A DNA stretch of 35,698 nt from a bacterium (lineage in GTDB: Bacteria > Armatimonadota > Chthonomonadetes > Chthonomonadales > CAJBBX01), in NCBI GenBank assembly GCA_021811565.1, contig JAJZOL010000211.1:1-35698 (forward strand), read 5' to 3'. The notes beneath the pieces were generated by a model, which worked only from the letters and a program-made list of their open reading frames with translations, was not told the origin of the DNA and did no database searches. This document shows positions 26,132 through 34,843 of this stretch, one piece after another. The stretch's first letter is position 1. Each line of letters starts with the position of its first letter. The position numbers and the translations under genes are program-made.

Positions 26132-27091
26132 TTATAAATCCGCAAGGAAGTCGAAAATAATGTCTCCGCTTCCTGGCAAGCCCTCATGCCCGAAATCCGG
26201 GTAGATGATCATCTTTTTGGAGGAATTGATCTTGTTGTAGGCTGCGAACTGAGTGGATGGCGGGCAGATGGTGTCCATGAGACCTGTGAACATCAACACC
26301 TCCGCTTTGATCCGATGTGCGATATGCTGATTGTCAATATATCCGAGACGTGTGAACCATTCCGTTTCCCGCTCATGGCGAGGATCGAATCGACGGAAGA
26401 AATCACGCAACTCGTTGTATGCAGCCACAGCCAAGTCCATCTCCCAAACGCGTTGGTAATCGCAAAGGAACGGAAACACCGGCGCGGCTCGCTTCAAACT
26501 CGGAACCAGGGCGGCGCACGCCAACGTTAGACCGCCTCCCTGAGATCCCCCCGTTGCGCCAATGCGATTGGGGTCCACTTCGGGCATTCCCATGACGATT
26601 TTCGCCAGTTGAGCCGTATCGAGGAAATGACTCCGAAAAAGAAGCTTTTCAGGGGATTCCTCGAGACCACGAATAATGTGACCATTCAGTGTGTTTCCTT
26701 TTACGCCCCCCACATCCTCGGAGCGTCCCCCCTGTCCGCGACAATCCAAAGCGGCAACGCTGTATCCCTGGGATACGTATGTGAGTTTATCCTGCCAGTC
26801 GCCGCTGTCACCGGAGTAGCCGTGAAACATGAGGACTGCGGGATGCGGTGCGGCGCCGTTCTTGGGTCGAAGGTATTTGGCGTGAACTCGCGCACCGCCC
26901 ACTCCCGTGAAATAGAGGTCGAAGCATTCGGCGATTGCGGATTTCATCGGGTGGGGGGTTAATTTCACGTCTGGGTCGACGGATTCCATCTCTTGCAGGG
27001 CGCGATCCCAATACGCGTCAATATCTTTCGGTTTGGGATTGCGTCCGGAATAGTTTTGAAGTTCGTGAAGCGGCATATCAACAATGGGCAT
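26132..27091 (-). CDS. Acetyl xylan esterase / cephalosporin-C deacetylase family (AXE1)
   Basis: The 319-residue product starts at ATG 27091, about six bases after GCGAGGAAC; an upstream start at 27121 is unsupported. It is an alpha/beta hydrolase of the AXE1 type: MPIVDMPLHELQNYSGRNPK is the typical opening, followed by PAVLMFHGYSG (84-94), AALDCRGQGGRSED (113-126), the nucleophile Ser183 in GGSQGG, Asp273 in TGLMDTICPP and His302 in FGHEG. There is no signal peptide, so it should act in the cytoplasm on imported acetylated xylo-oligosaccharides or similar small esters. It is a single-gene unit flanked on both sides by copies of the 87-bp repeat. A weak leftward promoter is noted at 27229-27234. 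Confidence 0.92.
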   Translation of the reverse strand: MPIVDMPLHELQNYSGRNPKPKDIDAYWDRALQEMESVDPDVKLTPHPMKSAIAECFDLYFTGVGGARVHAKYLRPKNGAAPHPAVLMFHGYSGDSGDWQDKLTYVSQGYSVAALDCRGQGGRSEDVGGVKGNTLNGHIIRGLEESPEKLLFRSHFLDTAQLAKIVMGMPEVDPNRIGATGGSQGGGLTLACAALVPSLKRAAPVFPFLCDYQRVWEMDLAVAAYNELRDFFRRFDPRHERETEWFTRLGYIDNQHIAHRIKAEVLMFTGLMDTICPPSTQFAAYNKINSSKKMIIYPDFGHEGLPGSGDIIFDFLADL

Positions 27092-27228
27092 GAGTTTGTT
27101 CCTCGCAGACTTGGGACACAAGCAAAATCCAGAGTGACCACGCTTCCATGTCGTACTTTACGCAGGCTCACCCTTGATGAAGTCAGGTTTGCTGTTGTCC
27201 GCTTGAAAATATAGTTGATTTTCGGCGG

Positions 27229-27247
27229 ATTATACCCTATCATGATA
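27229..27247 (-). promoter_or_regulatory. Possible -10 box and operator of the esterase gene
   Basis: Leftward TATAAT (27234-27229) is preceded by the perfect 10-bp palindrome TATCATGATA in the spacer position. The -35 region is poor, so a promoter needing an activator, or chance, are both possible. Confidence 0.3.
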
Positions 27248-27490
27248 AGAGAGGATATGATTCAGCTAATTCCTTTAGGGTATGATTTACCATTGTTTGT
27301 ATTTACTAATACCCATTAGCAACATCAACGAGAGCGGATAGGTGTGTTTTCCATCGAGTGAAAGGCGTTCTCTCCTACTGAGCATGGTTTCGACGAATGT
27401 TGACAAGGGTTCAGGGATGGATGCGCTGACCAAAACTCAACCTCTCGGAAAGAGGCGGGAACATTTAGCGATTAGATGGTTGCAGCGTGG

Positions 27491-27577
27491 AGGTAATTGC
27501 AAAATTCAGGAAATGTGGCTATTATCGCTCATTTCACGTTCGGTGATATACTTGGAAATTGAATTTTGCAATTACCT
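27491..27577. repeat. 87-bp MITE-like element, copy 2
   Basis: This copy has perfect 18-bp terminal inverted repeats (AGGTAATTGCAAAATTCA / TGAATTTTGCAATTACCT). It encodes no protein. It lies between the esterase and the large rightward operon, and its right end overlaps a possible -35 box. Confidence 0.85.
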
Positions 27578-27592
27578 GGTGTGGTTTATAAT
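27565..27592 (+). promoter_or_regulatory. Possible promoter of the MoxR operon, partly within the repeat
   Basis: TATAAT (27587-27592) is preceded at 16 bp by TTTGCA (27565-27570), which belongs to the right end of the 87-bp repeat. It would give a leader of about 170 nt before ATG 27768. The -35 match is only partial. Confidence 0.35.
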
Positions 27593-27767
27593 ATACGAGT
27601 AACCATTCAGGCTGCATCGCAGTCAAATTACCGGTGAACTCTGCAAAACAAATCCACGTTGCTCGCAGTTCGTTTCGCAAACGATATTCAAACGAGCGTG
27701 GGTTTTTGCAATGCTTTCGATTTCTTTGCCATAGTTCCATCGTATGTTCCGTAATGGAGGGAACGCA

Positions 27768-30700
27768 ATGGAAGATAAACTGCATGAAGCGCGGATACGT
27801 TGGCGGTGGTTGAATGCGTTGGTCGGATTGTGTCTGACCTTCTCCATTTTTTGTGTCGTAACGCTCCTCTCATTTTACAGCGATCGTTTTTTCATTCTAA
27901 CTGACGGGATGCGATTGGGTTGGCTGATCGCTCTCATTGGCCTCATCCTGTTCGGCATCATCTTTCTTTCCCTCATCCCCGCGCTGAGAAAAATACCAAA
28001 CGAAAAAGTGGCTGAAGCGGTCGAACGGCGTTATCCGATCTTGAAGGAGCGATTGCTCACCTCGATAGAGTTAGCTCATGCGGGCGCGACCTCGGGTGCA
28101 TCCGGCACGCTGATCGCACAGCTACGTGCCGATACCACTTCTATTGTGCAGCCTTTGAATTTCAAATCGGCGATATCCTATCGCCCTTTGCGGCGTCCCG
28201 CCTCTTTTGCATGCATCCTCGGGGTTATCCTGCTCGGTTATATCGTATTCGAACCTCAGGCGATGGATGTGTGGTTCAATCGGATCATCCATCCGTTTGC
28301 GGATATTCCCGTTTACGCCAGTACGCAGGTGTGGGTGATGCCGGGGAATATCGTCCTGCCTCGCGGCGATGATGTCCAACTAGGCGTGAAGGTCGGCGGG
28401 AACCTGACGGATGTCTCCATGCTGCATTATCGATACGGGAACGGGGATTGGTCGGTTGCGCGGTTAAATAATCCGGGCGATATTCAACAAGCCGGACGCA
28501 ATTATCACATTTTCAGCTACAAGTTGCAGGATGTGCAACAGGATATCTCCTATTACGCCACGGCGAATGACGGTCACGCCAACCCCATGACCATTCATGT
28601 TGTGGATCGTCCCACCATCCTTGGGATGAAAATGACGGTGAACTATCCGACATATATGCATAAGGATCCGCTGACCTATACGGCGAGTTCGGGCAACATC
28701 GTCGCGCCGGTTGGATCAAATGTAACGGTGCGCGCCGTAGCCAATAAGCCGGTGTCGCAGGCTGTTTTTCTTGTGAACGGATTGAGGAAGGGGGATTGGA
28801 CTGTTCGCAAGGATGTTATTTCCGGTCAACTCTCCGTGATGCATGACGAAAACTACTCTCTGCAATTGACTGATGGTTACGGATTCCAGGAGCTGACACC
28901 GCCCACCTACACCGTGAGGGCGCAACCCGACATGCCTCCAGTCGTGCAGATCGTCATTCCCGCGCAGGATGTCGAGCGGACGCCCAACGGTTTCGTGAAC
29001 CTCAAAGTGACCGCATCGGACGATTACGGCGTGAATTCCCTCGGACTTCACTGGTCGGTTGGAAAACGGGGTTCCTCCATGCCATTGCCGGGCGCAAACG
29101 GTTCCCGTTTCGCCGGCATGACCGGACCGTGGCAATTAGCTCCATTGCAATTAAAAGGCGGGGAGACGGTGACCTATTACGCGTATGCCGTGGATAACGA
29201 CACGGTAACAGGTCCGAATATGGGGAAATCCGCCGTGTATCACGTCAAAATCATCAGTCAAGCGGAGATGCGCATGCGCGTCAATGCCGATATGCAGGAG
29301 CAGCAGGACGCCATCAATCAGTTGATCAGGCATCAGGAGCTTGCTCAGAGTGAACTCTCCAAAGCGATGAAGAACTTGAAACAGACGGCTGGGTTGAACC
29401 AGGCTCAGGCCGAGCAACGAAGTGTCGCTCAGGAGGCGGCGAGTTTGGCTAGTCAGATGCAACAGACGACCACGGAGATGCAGGATAATAACATTGGGTT
29501 GCAATCCGAAATCAATCGCAGGGTTGCAGCCGCAAGCTTGCTGAACCAGTTGTCGCAGCAGGCGATGCCTCATGCGGCGGATACTATTCAGCAGGCTGTG
29601 CAGAACCCCTCCTCGCGAGAACAAAACGCCTCGAACGCGGCGCAGCAGGAAAGTCGGATTCACTCACAATTGATGAGTATCGCGTCGAATGTTTCCCGCG
29701 CCCCGAACCTCAGCAAGCTCGCGCAGCAGGCGCAAAATCTTGCCAACGAGCAGCATCTTTTGGCGGATACGTCCAATCTGGAGCATGCGAAGATCGGCGA
29801 GAAATCCCCGTCTGAGATGACGCCGCAAGAGCGAGCAAGCCTGAACTATCTTGCAACGCGTCAGCAAAATCTTCGCAACCAAACGGAGGACCTTTTGAAC
29901 GGCGTCAAAGAGGCTGCGAGAGACGCCGCCGAGCGAGGCAGGGCGAATGCGCAGATGTTGCAGCAGACTTTGCGGGAGGCGTCCCAGGCGAACATGCCAT
30001 CCAACCAAAATGAGGCGCAGCGCAATCTTCAAAACGGAAATCCCGTTAACGCGGCTCTTAAGCAGAATCAGGTGGCAAACGATCTGCAAAATCTTGCGGA
30101 TAATCTCGATCAATCCAATACGGGGGTGAAAAGGGAAGACTTGGCTCATCGCGCCAATCAACTGGATCGAATGGCGAACAAGTTACAGGAGATGGCTCAG
30201 AAGGAGCAGAATCTGGCGAATCAATCCGCAGGAAATCCGGACGAGAACACCTCGCGGAATCTAGCACAGCAGCAGTCGCAAATGCAACAATCTGCTAACT
30301 TGATCGCACAGCAGTTATCCGATGTGCCGCCCGCCCAGCAAGGCGTGCGAAACGCCTCGCAGAACATGCAGCAGGCGGAATCCGAGTTGAACAAACCCGC
30401 CCCTCAAAACGCAACCCAGCCTGCGAATGAAGCCTCTCGGCAACTCAACCAGGCGGCGCAAGCTTTGCATAACTCCGCGAACAGCCTGCGACAGGAGCAA
30501 AACGCGTTGCAACTGCAAAACGAGGTGTCGAAGATCGCCCATGCGCAGCGTTCCATCGAGAACACCACCAAGAACCTGCACAATGAATTCGGTTCCAAGC
30601 AGTTAACTCCTCAACAATCCGCTCAGGTGCAAGCCATCGCGCAAAATCAATCCAAGCTTAACCAGACGGCGCAGAGTCTGAATAACAAGATGCCCTCCCC

Positions 30701-31571
30701 CGCCTTTCAGTGGATGATGCAAAATCAGGCGGAGAATAAAATGGAGAACGCAAGGGAAGGGTTGCAGGCGCAGAACACTGGAGAGGAGACCCAGCGACAG
30801 CAACGCAATGCGGCGGATACGCTGGATAGGATCGCGAGGGCGCTCGGGCAGGAGGCGAATGGCGCACAGCAACGCGCCGAGAGCGGCAATCAGGGTTCGG
30901 AAAGTAACGACCAAACCGCCCAATCGATGGGGGATCTCACCTTGGCAAGGGAAATGGAGCAGCAGATTCATCAAGAGACCGCTAGTCTTGATCGAAGGCG
31001 CACAGGAAACCCGAACAATAGTCTCTCCAGCGGGCAGCAGAGAGAACTGAATCAACTGAATAACGCGCAAAATCAAGACCAGCAGATAACCCGTGACGCC
31101 GCCAATCATCTGACGGGTATGAACGGGGTGTCGGATAAGGTGAACAAGGCTGCGGATGAGATGAGGGATGTGCAGAGCAAGTTAGGCAATCAGGAGACTG
31201 GAACCCCCACTCAGAACCAGCAAAAAGAGATCGTTTCCATGCTTGACCAGGCGATCAATCAAGTGCAACAGGCGATGCGAAATAACCAGCAACAGATGAT
31301 GGCGTCGGCGATCAGCGCACAGCAAAGGCAGACGAACGCTCCCCAACAGAACCAAAATCATGGTCATCTGCCTGCGATGAAGTCCTTGCCCAGGTTGGAG
31401 ACCGCGAGAACCGGGGCGTTCGCCAATGTGAAGCAAGGGGGGAAAGGGTTCGTGGGATTGGGTCCGAGGAGCATTGCTGCGATGCGCGAGGGGAAAAATG
31501 AAAGGGTGCCTGCGGAGTATCGTGAGTTGGTGAACGAATATTACAAAGCCCTTTCCGAGAACGCACATTAA
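27768..31571 (+). CDS. Giant membrane-anchored protein with long Q/N-rich helical region (DUF4175-like)
   Basis: The 1267-residue product starts at ATG 27768 behind GGAGGG. Membrane helices are at about 18-38 and 51-72, and a third at about 145-162. Residues about 80-140 between them hold the IPNEKVAEAVERRYPILKER segment. Residues about 185-500 look like successive Ig-like beta domains. From about 510 to 1200 the sequence is an extended, low-complexity helical region extremely rich in Gln, Asn, Ala and Ser (LASQMQQTTTEMQ, NLANEQHLLADTSN, AQALHNSANSLRQEQ), probably coiled coil. The C-terminus ends in a conserved-looking ERVPAEYRELVNEYYKALSE. This organisation matches the DUF4175-type proteins found next to MoxR/DUF58/BatA genes in several phyla. 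It heads the operon, and its periplasmic rod may be a structural partner or client of the MoxR system (inference). Confidence 0.75.
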   Translation: MEDKLHEARIRWRWLNALVGLCLTFSIFCVVTLLSFYSDRFFILTDGMRLGWLIALIGLILFGIIFLSLIPALRKIPNEKVAEAVERRYPILKERLLTSIELAHAGATSGASGTLIAQLRADTTSIVQPLNFKSAISYRPLRRPASFACILGVILLGYIVFEPQAMDVWFNRIIHPFADIPVYASTQVWVMPGNIVLPRGDDVQLGVKVGGNLTDVSMLHYRYGNGDWSVARLNNPGDIQQAGRNYHIFSYKLQDVQQDISYYATANDGHANPMTIHVVDRPTILGMKMTVNYPTYMHKDPLTYTASSGNIVAPVGSNVTVRAVANKPVSQAVFLVNGLRKGDWTVRKDVISGQLSVMHDENYSLQLTDGYGFQELTPPTYTVRAQPDMPPVVQIVIPAQDVERTPNGFVNLKVTASDDYGVNSLGLHWSVGKRGSSMPLPGANGSRFAGMTGPWQLAPLQLKGGETVTYYAYAVDNDTVTGPNMGKSAVYHVKIISQAEMRMRVNADMQEQQDAINQLIRHQELAQSELSKAMKNLKQTAGLNQAQAEQRSVAQEAASLASQMQQTTTEMQDNNIGLQSEINRRVAAASLLNQLSQQAMPHAADTIQQAVQNPSSREQNASNAAQQESRIHSQLMSIASNVSRAPNLSKLAQQAQNLANEQHLLADTSNLEHAKIGEKSPSEMTPQERASLNYLATRQQNLRNQTEDLLNGVKEAARDAAERGRANAQMLQQTLREASQANMPSNQNEAQRNLQNGNPVNAALKQNQVANDLQNLADNLDQSNTGVKREDLAHRANQLDRMANKLQEMAQKEQNLANQSAGNPDENTSRNLAQQQSQMQQSANLIAQQLSDVPPAQQGVRNASQNMQQAESELNKPAPQNATQPANEASRQLNQAAQALHNSANSLRQEQNALQLQNEVSKIAHAQRSIENTTKNLHNEFGSKQLTPQQSAQVQAIAQNQSKLNQTAQSLNNKMPSPAFQWMMQNQAENKMENAREGLQAQNTGEETQRQQRNAADTLDRIARALGQEANGAQQRAESGNQGSESNDQTAQSMGDLTLAREMEQQIHQETASLDRRRTGNPNNSLSSGQQRELNQLNNAQNQDQQITRDAANHLTGMNGVSDKVNKAADEMRDVQSKLGNQETGTPTQNQQKEIVSMLDQAINQVQQAMRNNQQQMMASAISAQQRQTNAPQQNQNHGHLPAMKSLPRLETARTGAFANVKQGGKGFVGLGPRSIAAMREGKNERVPAEYRELVNEYYKALSENAH

Positions 31572-31624
31572 ACTTCGGCGCGAACACGGCGTCTATTTAT
31601 CAAGGCAATAGGATTTTCGAACTT

Positions 31625-32665
31625 ATGAAAAAGTTTTATCTCGTTTCCGCTTTATTCCTGTTTGGCATTACGCCTATTTTAAGCAGGGCGCAAAGCAAGG
31701 CAAATCCGTTTGATGTGGAAGCCAAGGAGTATTTGGGCACCCCGCAATCCGAAGCGGCGGTGAAAAAAGGTCTAGAGTATCTCGCCTCAAAGCAGCAACC
31801 GGACGGCCATTGGTTATCCGGACCCTATAATGAGGATGCTGCGGTGACGGCGTTGTGCACCTTGGCGTTTCTCGCCGCCGGTTATCAACCGGGAGAGGGA
31901 AAGTATGGCATTCAGTTGAACCGTGCGGTGGATTGGCTCGCCGATACCGTGCAAAGAAATGGGTTAATCTATCATGGCGGTAATACCGGCCCGCCGATGT
32001 ACGGTCAGGGTTTCGCAACGCTCTGTCTCTCCGAACTTTACGGGATGACTCCTCGGCCGGATTTGCGATCCAAATTGGAGAGTGCGGTGCAATTGATCGC
32101 CTCGACTCAGAACGCCGAGGGGGGATGGCGTTACCAACCCCAAGTTGCGGATGCCGACATCTCCGTATCCGCCGTACAGTTCATCGCCTTGCGCGCCGCC
32201 TATAACGCTGGAATCAAGGTTCCAGCGGAGACGGTCAAAAAGGGTTTGCAATACATCAAGAATTGCCAGAACAACCCCGACGGGGGATTCAGCTATATGA
32301 TCACTCAGAAGGGGTCCGGACCGGCGAGAACCGCCGCCGCGCTCACCTGCCTCTATCTGGCGGGACAAGGGAACTGCAAGCAGGCGCAAAACGGCTTGCG
32401 TTATCTTTTGGCTCACCCTTATAAGAAGGATATGTGGGAGTGGAGACAGCACTATATGTACGGAATGTACTACGGAACGCAAGCGATGTATCAGGTTGGC
32501 GGGGAGGATTGGAAGAACTGGTTTACGGATACTCGGGATCGTCTTGTCGCCACCCAGCAGCCTGGCGGGTATTGGACGGATGACCCGGGTAAGGAGTACG
32601 CCACCGCCATGGCGGTGCTTGTGCTGCAGGTTCCCGCAGGATTTCTGCCGATTTACCAGAAATAG
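31625..32665 (+). CDS. Secreted prenyltransferase/squalene-cyclase-like repeat protein
   Basis: The 346-residue product has a signal peptide (residues 1-22, ending SRA-Q). It carries repeated QW-type motifs of the alpha/alpha toroid superfamily: KQQPDGHWLSG, TQNAEGGWRYQP, CQNNPDGGFSYM and TQQPGGYWTDD. Each pairs with helical segments such as AVTALCTLAFLAAGY and RTAAALTCLYLAGQG. The acidic catalytic motif of squalene-hopene cyclases (DxDD) is not evident, so it is probably a non-catalytic toroid or an enzyme of other specificity. Such proteins recur beside MoxR/vWA genes in Planctomycetes and related phyla. It starts 53 bp after the giant membrane protein. The ribosome binding site is weak (AGGA 12 bases upstream). 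Confidence 0.85.
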   Translation: MKKFYLVSALFLFGITPILSRAQSKANPFDVEAKEYLGTPQSEAAVKKGLEYLASKQQPDGHWLSGPYNEDAAVTALCTLAFLAAGYQPGEGKYGIQLNRAVDWLADTVQRNGLIYHGGNTGPPMYGQGFATLCLSELYGMTPRPDLRSKLESAVQLIASTQNAEGGWRYQPQVADADISVSAVQFIALRAAYNAGIKVPAETVKKGLQYIKNCQNNPDGGFSYMITQKGSGPARTAAALTCLYLAGQGNCKQAQNGLRYLLAHPYKKDMWEWRQHYMYGMYYGTQAMYQVGGEDWKNWFTDTRDRLVATQQPGGYWTDDPGKEYATAMAVLVLQVPAGFLPIYQK

Positions 32666-32800
32666 GATAGTACGGGTACACGAGATATGCTTTTCAGGCG
32701 TTTCTCCGTGCGGAAATCGCTCGGTTTTCGCCTTGAGGATGGATTTTGGCGCCAGCCAAACCCTATCGGATTTTACAGTTCGCCATAAAGGAGAGAAATC

Positions 32801-33841
32801 ATGACCACGCCTAGCACGAAAGCCGTTGAATCCGACTTGGATGACATCAATGCATTGAAAAATCTGAAGGATGGCTATGACACCATGCGCAAGGAGATTT
32901 CACGTATGGTGATCGGTCAAAACCAAGTGATAGAGGAGCTATTGATCGCCATCTTTTCAAGAGGTCATTGCATACTGGTGGGAGTGCCGGGTTTGGCGAA
33001 AACTCTCCTCGTAAGCACTTTGGCAAAAACCCTTTCCCTCAGCTTTAAACGGATACAGTTCACACCGGACCTCATGCCTGCGGATATCACCGGAACGGAG
33101 ATCATTCAGGAGGATAAGATTAGCCGTGATCGAAGTTTCGTCTTCATGCATGGTCCGGTCTTCGCCAACATGATTCTCGCGGATGAGATCAACCGCACTC
33201 CGCCGAAGACTCAAGCGGCTTTGCTGGAGGCGATGCAGGAGCACCATGTCACTGCGGCGGGGCATTCCTACCCTTTGCCCGAACCTTTCTTTGTGCTTGC
33301 AACGCAAAATCCCATCGAGCAGGAGGGAACCTATCCCCTGCCCGAGGCTCAATTGGATCGCTTCATGTTTATGATTTCGGTGGATTATCCCTCTGCGGAC
33401 GAGGAAATGCGGATCATGCAGTCCACCACCTCAATCCAAAACGTGGAATTGTCGAAAACCCTGAACGCCGAGGATATCCTAAGGCTGCAGGACACCGTGC
33501 GGCGAATTCCCGTGGGGGATCATGTCTTTCGATACGCGATGGATATCAGCAGAGCCACTCGTCCAAATTCCCCCGAGGCTCCGGATTTCATCAAGGATTA
33601 CGTCAATTGGGGGGCGGGGCCGAGGGCGTCGCAATATCTCATTTTGGGAGCGAAGGCGCGCGCCGCGCTGTTCGGCAGGAATTACGCGACCACCGAGGAT
33701 GTGATGCAGGTGGCGGCACCGGTGTTGCGCCATCGCATCATCACAAACTTCAGCGCCGAGGCGGAAGGGGTTGACGCGGACAAGATCGTGAAGCGGCTGT
33801 TGGAGCATATTCCGCGTCCAACCGAACCTTCCAGACAATAG
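32801..33841 (+). CDS. MoxR-family AAA+ ATPase
   Basis: The 346-residue product starts at ATG 32801 behind AAGGAG. It has the MoxR-type AAA core: an N-terminal MVIGQNQVIEELLIAIFSRG (36-55), Walker A GVPGLAKT (61-68), LMPADITGTE (91-100), Walker B ILADEINRTPPKTQ (125-138), sensor 1 ATQNPIEQEGTYPLPEAQLD (167-186), and the lid domain ending near RLLEHIPRPTE. MoxR ATPases act as chaperones that help assemble or activate protein complexes, often metal- or vWA-containing ones. It is followed 43 bp later by the DUF58 gene and preceded by the toroid protein in one operon. It is cytoplasmic. Confidence 0.96.
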   Translation: MTTPSTKAVESDLDDINALKNLKDGYDTMRKEISRMVIGQNQVIEELLIAIFSRGHCILVGVPGLAKTLLVSTLAKTLSLSFKRIQFTPDLMPADITGTEIIQEDKISRDRSFVFMHGPVFANMILADEINRTPPKTQAALLEAMQEHHVTAAGHSYPLPEPFFVLATQNPIEQEGTYPLPEAQLDRFMFMISVDYPSADEEMRIMQSTTSIQNVELSKTLNAEDILRLQDTVRRIPVGDHVFRYAMDISRATRPNSPEAPDFIKDYVNWGAGPRASQYLILGAKARAALFGRNYATTEDVMQVAAPVLRHRIITNFSAEAEGVDADKIVKRLLEHIPRPTEPSRQ

Positions 33842-33884
33842 ACGCCCATTACGATACAATCTCACATAGCGGAAGTGAAACCAA

Positions 33885-34790
33885 ATGCCAGGAAAAACGG
33901 AGACGGAATATAGTCGCGCCGCAGACCCCCAAACCCTTGCCCGCATCGCCAAGCTGGAGTTGCGCGCACGGTTGGTGGTGGAGGGGGTGATTTCAGGAAT
34001 GCATAAAAGCCCTCATCGCGGCTACAGCGTTGAGTTTGCGCAACATCGGGATTATACGCAAGGGGATGAGATACGGCATATCGACTGGAAAGTATATGGT
34101 CGGTCGGATAGGTATTACATCAAGCAGTACGAGGAGGAGACGAACCTCAAAGCGTATCTGCTTGTGGACACCAGCAACTCCATGAATTACAAATCCGGTC
34201 CGCTTTCCAAATTGGATTACGCCGGCATCCTCGCCTCCGCCTTAGGATCGCTGCTTCTTCAGCAGCGTGATGCGGTGGGGCTCTCTCTGTTCAACGATGG
34301 TATCCAGGTCTTTCTGCCTCCCTCCGGACTGGCTTCCCAGATGAGGGAGATGCTGCGTCTATTGGAGTCCGCTCAGACCGCTCCCCGCACCAACGTCAGC
34401 GGGACGATGCACGATCTTGCAGAGCGTATCAAGCGTCGCGGGCTGGTGATGATTTTCAGCGATTTCTTCGACGACCCTGATGAGATCATCAAAGGGTTGC
34501 AGCATTTCCGACATCGCAAGCACGAAGTCATTGTCTTCCATCTTCTCGATCGTTATGAACTGACTTTCCCCTTCAAGGAATCCTGCATTTTCGAGGGAAT
34601 GGAGGAAGAGGGGCAGCTTCCAGCAGAGCCGAACGCTTTGCGAAAAACCTACATGGAGGCGTTCAACGCCTTCGTGCGGAAATTGATGCGTGGGTGCAGA
34701 GATATGAACATGGATTACGTCCAGATGCCCACGGATATGCCTGTCGACGATGCATTGGCGCGATACTTACATCAACGGATGAATTACTAA
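33885..34790 (+). CDS. DUF58 domain protein (vWA-like partner of MoxR)
   Basis: The 301-residue product starts at ATG 33885 behind GGAAGTGAAAC. It bears the DUF58 signature: SPHRGYSVEFAQHRDYTQGD (42-61), DEIRHIDWKVYGRSDRYYIK (61-80), then a von Willebrand A-like core beginning YLLVDTSNSM (91-100), a MIDAS-type DxSxS metal site, and VMIFSDFFDDPDEI. No membrane helix is visible, so it is probably a cytoplasmic or membrane-associated partner of the upstream ATPase. DUF58 proteins are encoded next to MoxR in many bacteria and are thought to form part of the same complex; the client is unknown. Confidence 0.94.
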   Translation: MPGKTETEYSRAADPQTLARIAKLELRARLVVEGVISGMHKSPHRGYSVEFAQHRDYTQGDEIRHIDWKVYGRSDRYYIKQYEEETNLKAYLLVDTSNSMNYKSGPLSKLDYAGILASALGSLLLQQRDAVGLSLFNDGIQVFLPPSGLASQMREMLRLLESAQTAPRTNVSGTMHDLAERIKRRGLVMIFSDFFDDPDEIIKGLQHFRHRKHEVIVFHLLDRYELTFPFKESCIFEGMEEEGQLPAEPNALRKTYMEAFNAFVRKLMRGCRDMNMDYVQMPTDMPVDDALARYLHQRMNY

Positions 34791-34843
34791 AGGCTTCCGT
34801 CAAAACCCTTGGGTTAGGGAGTCGCGGTAGGGAACGACTGCAT

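Larger units (their letters stand above)
27092..27767. other. Divergent intergenic region between the esterase and the large operon
   Basis: This 676-bp gap contains a copy of the 87-bp repeat, a leftward TATAAT (27234-27229) with the palindrome TATCATGATA (27238-27247) just upstream of it, an 8-bp inverted repeat ATACCCTA / TAGGGTAT (27232-27239 and 27276-27283), and a rightward TATAAT (27587-27592). No supported gene was found. Confidence 0.5.

Noticed and set aside
27342-27602. Plus-strand frame covering the second 87-bp repeat
   Set aside because: It consists largely of the non-coding repeat and has no binding site.
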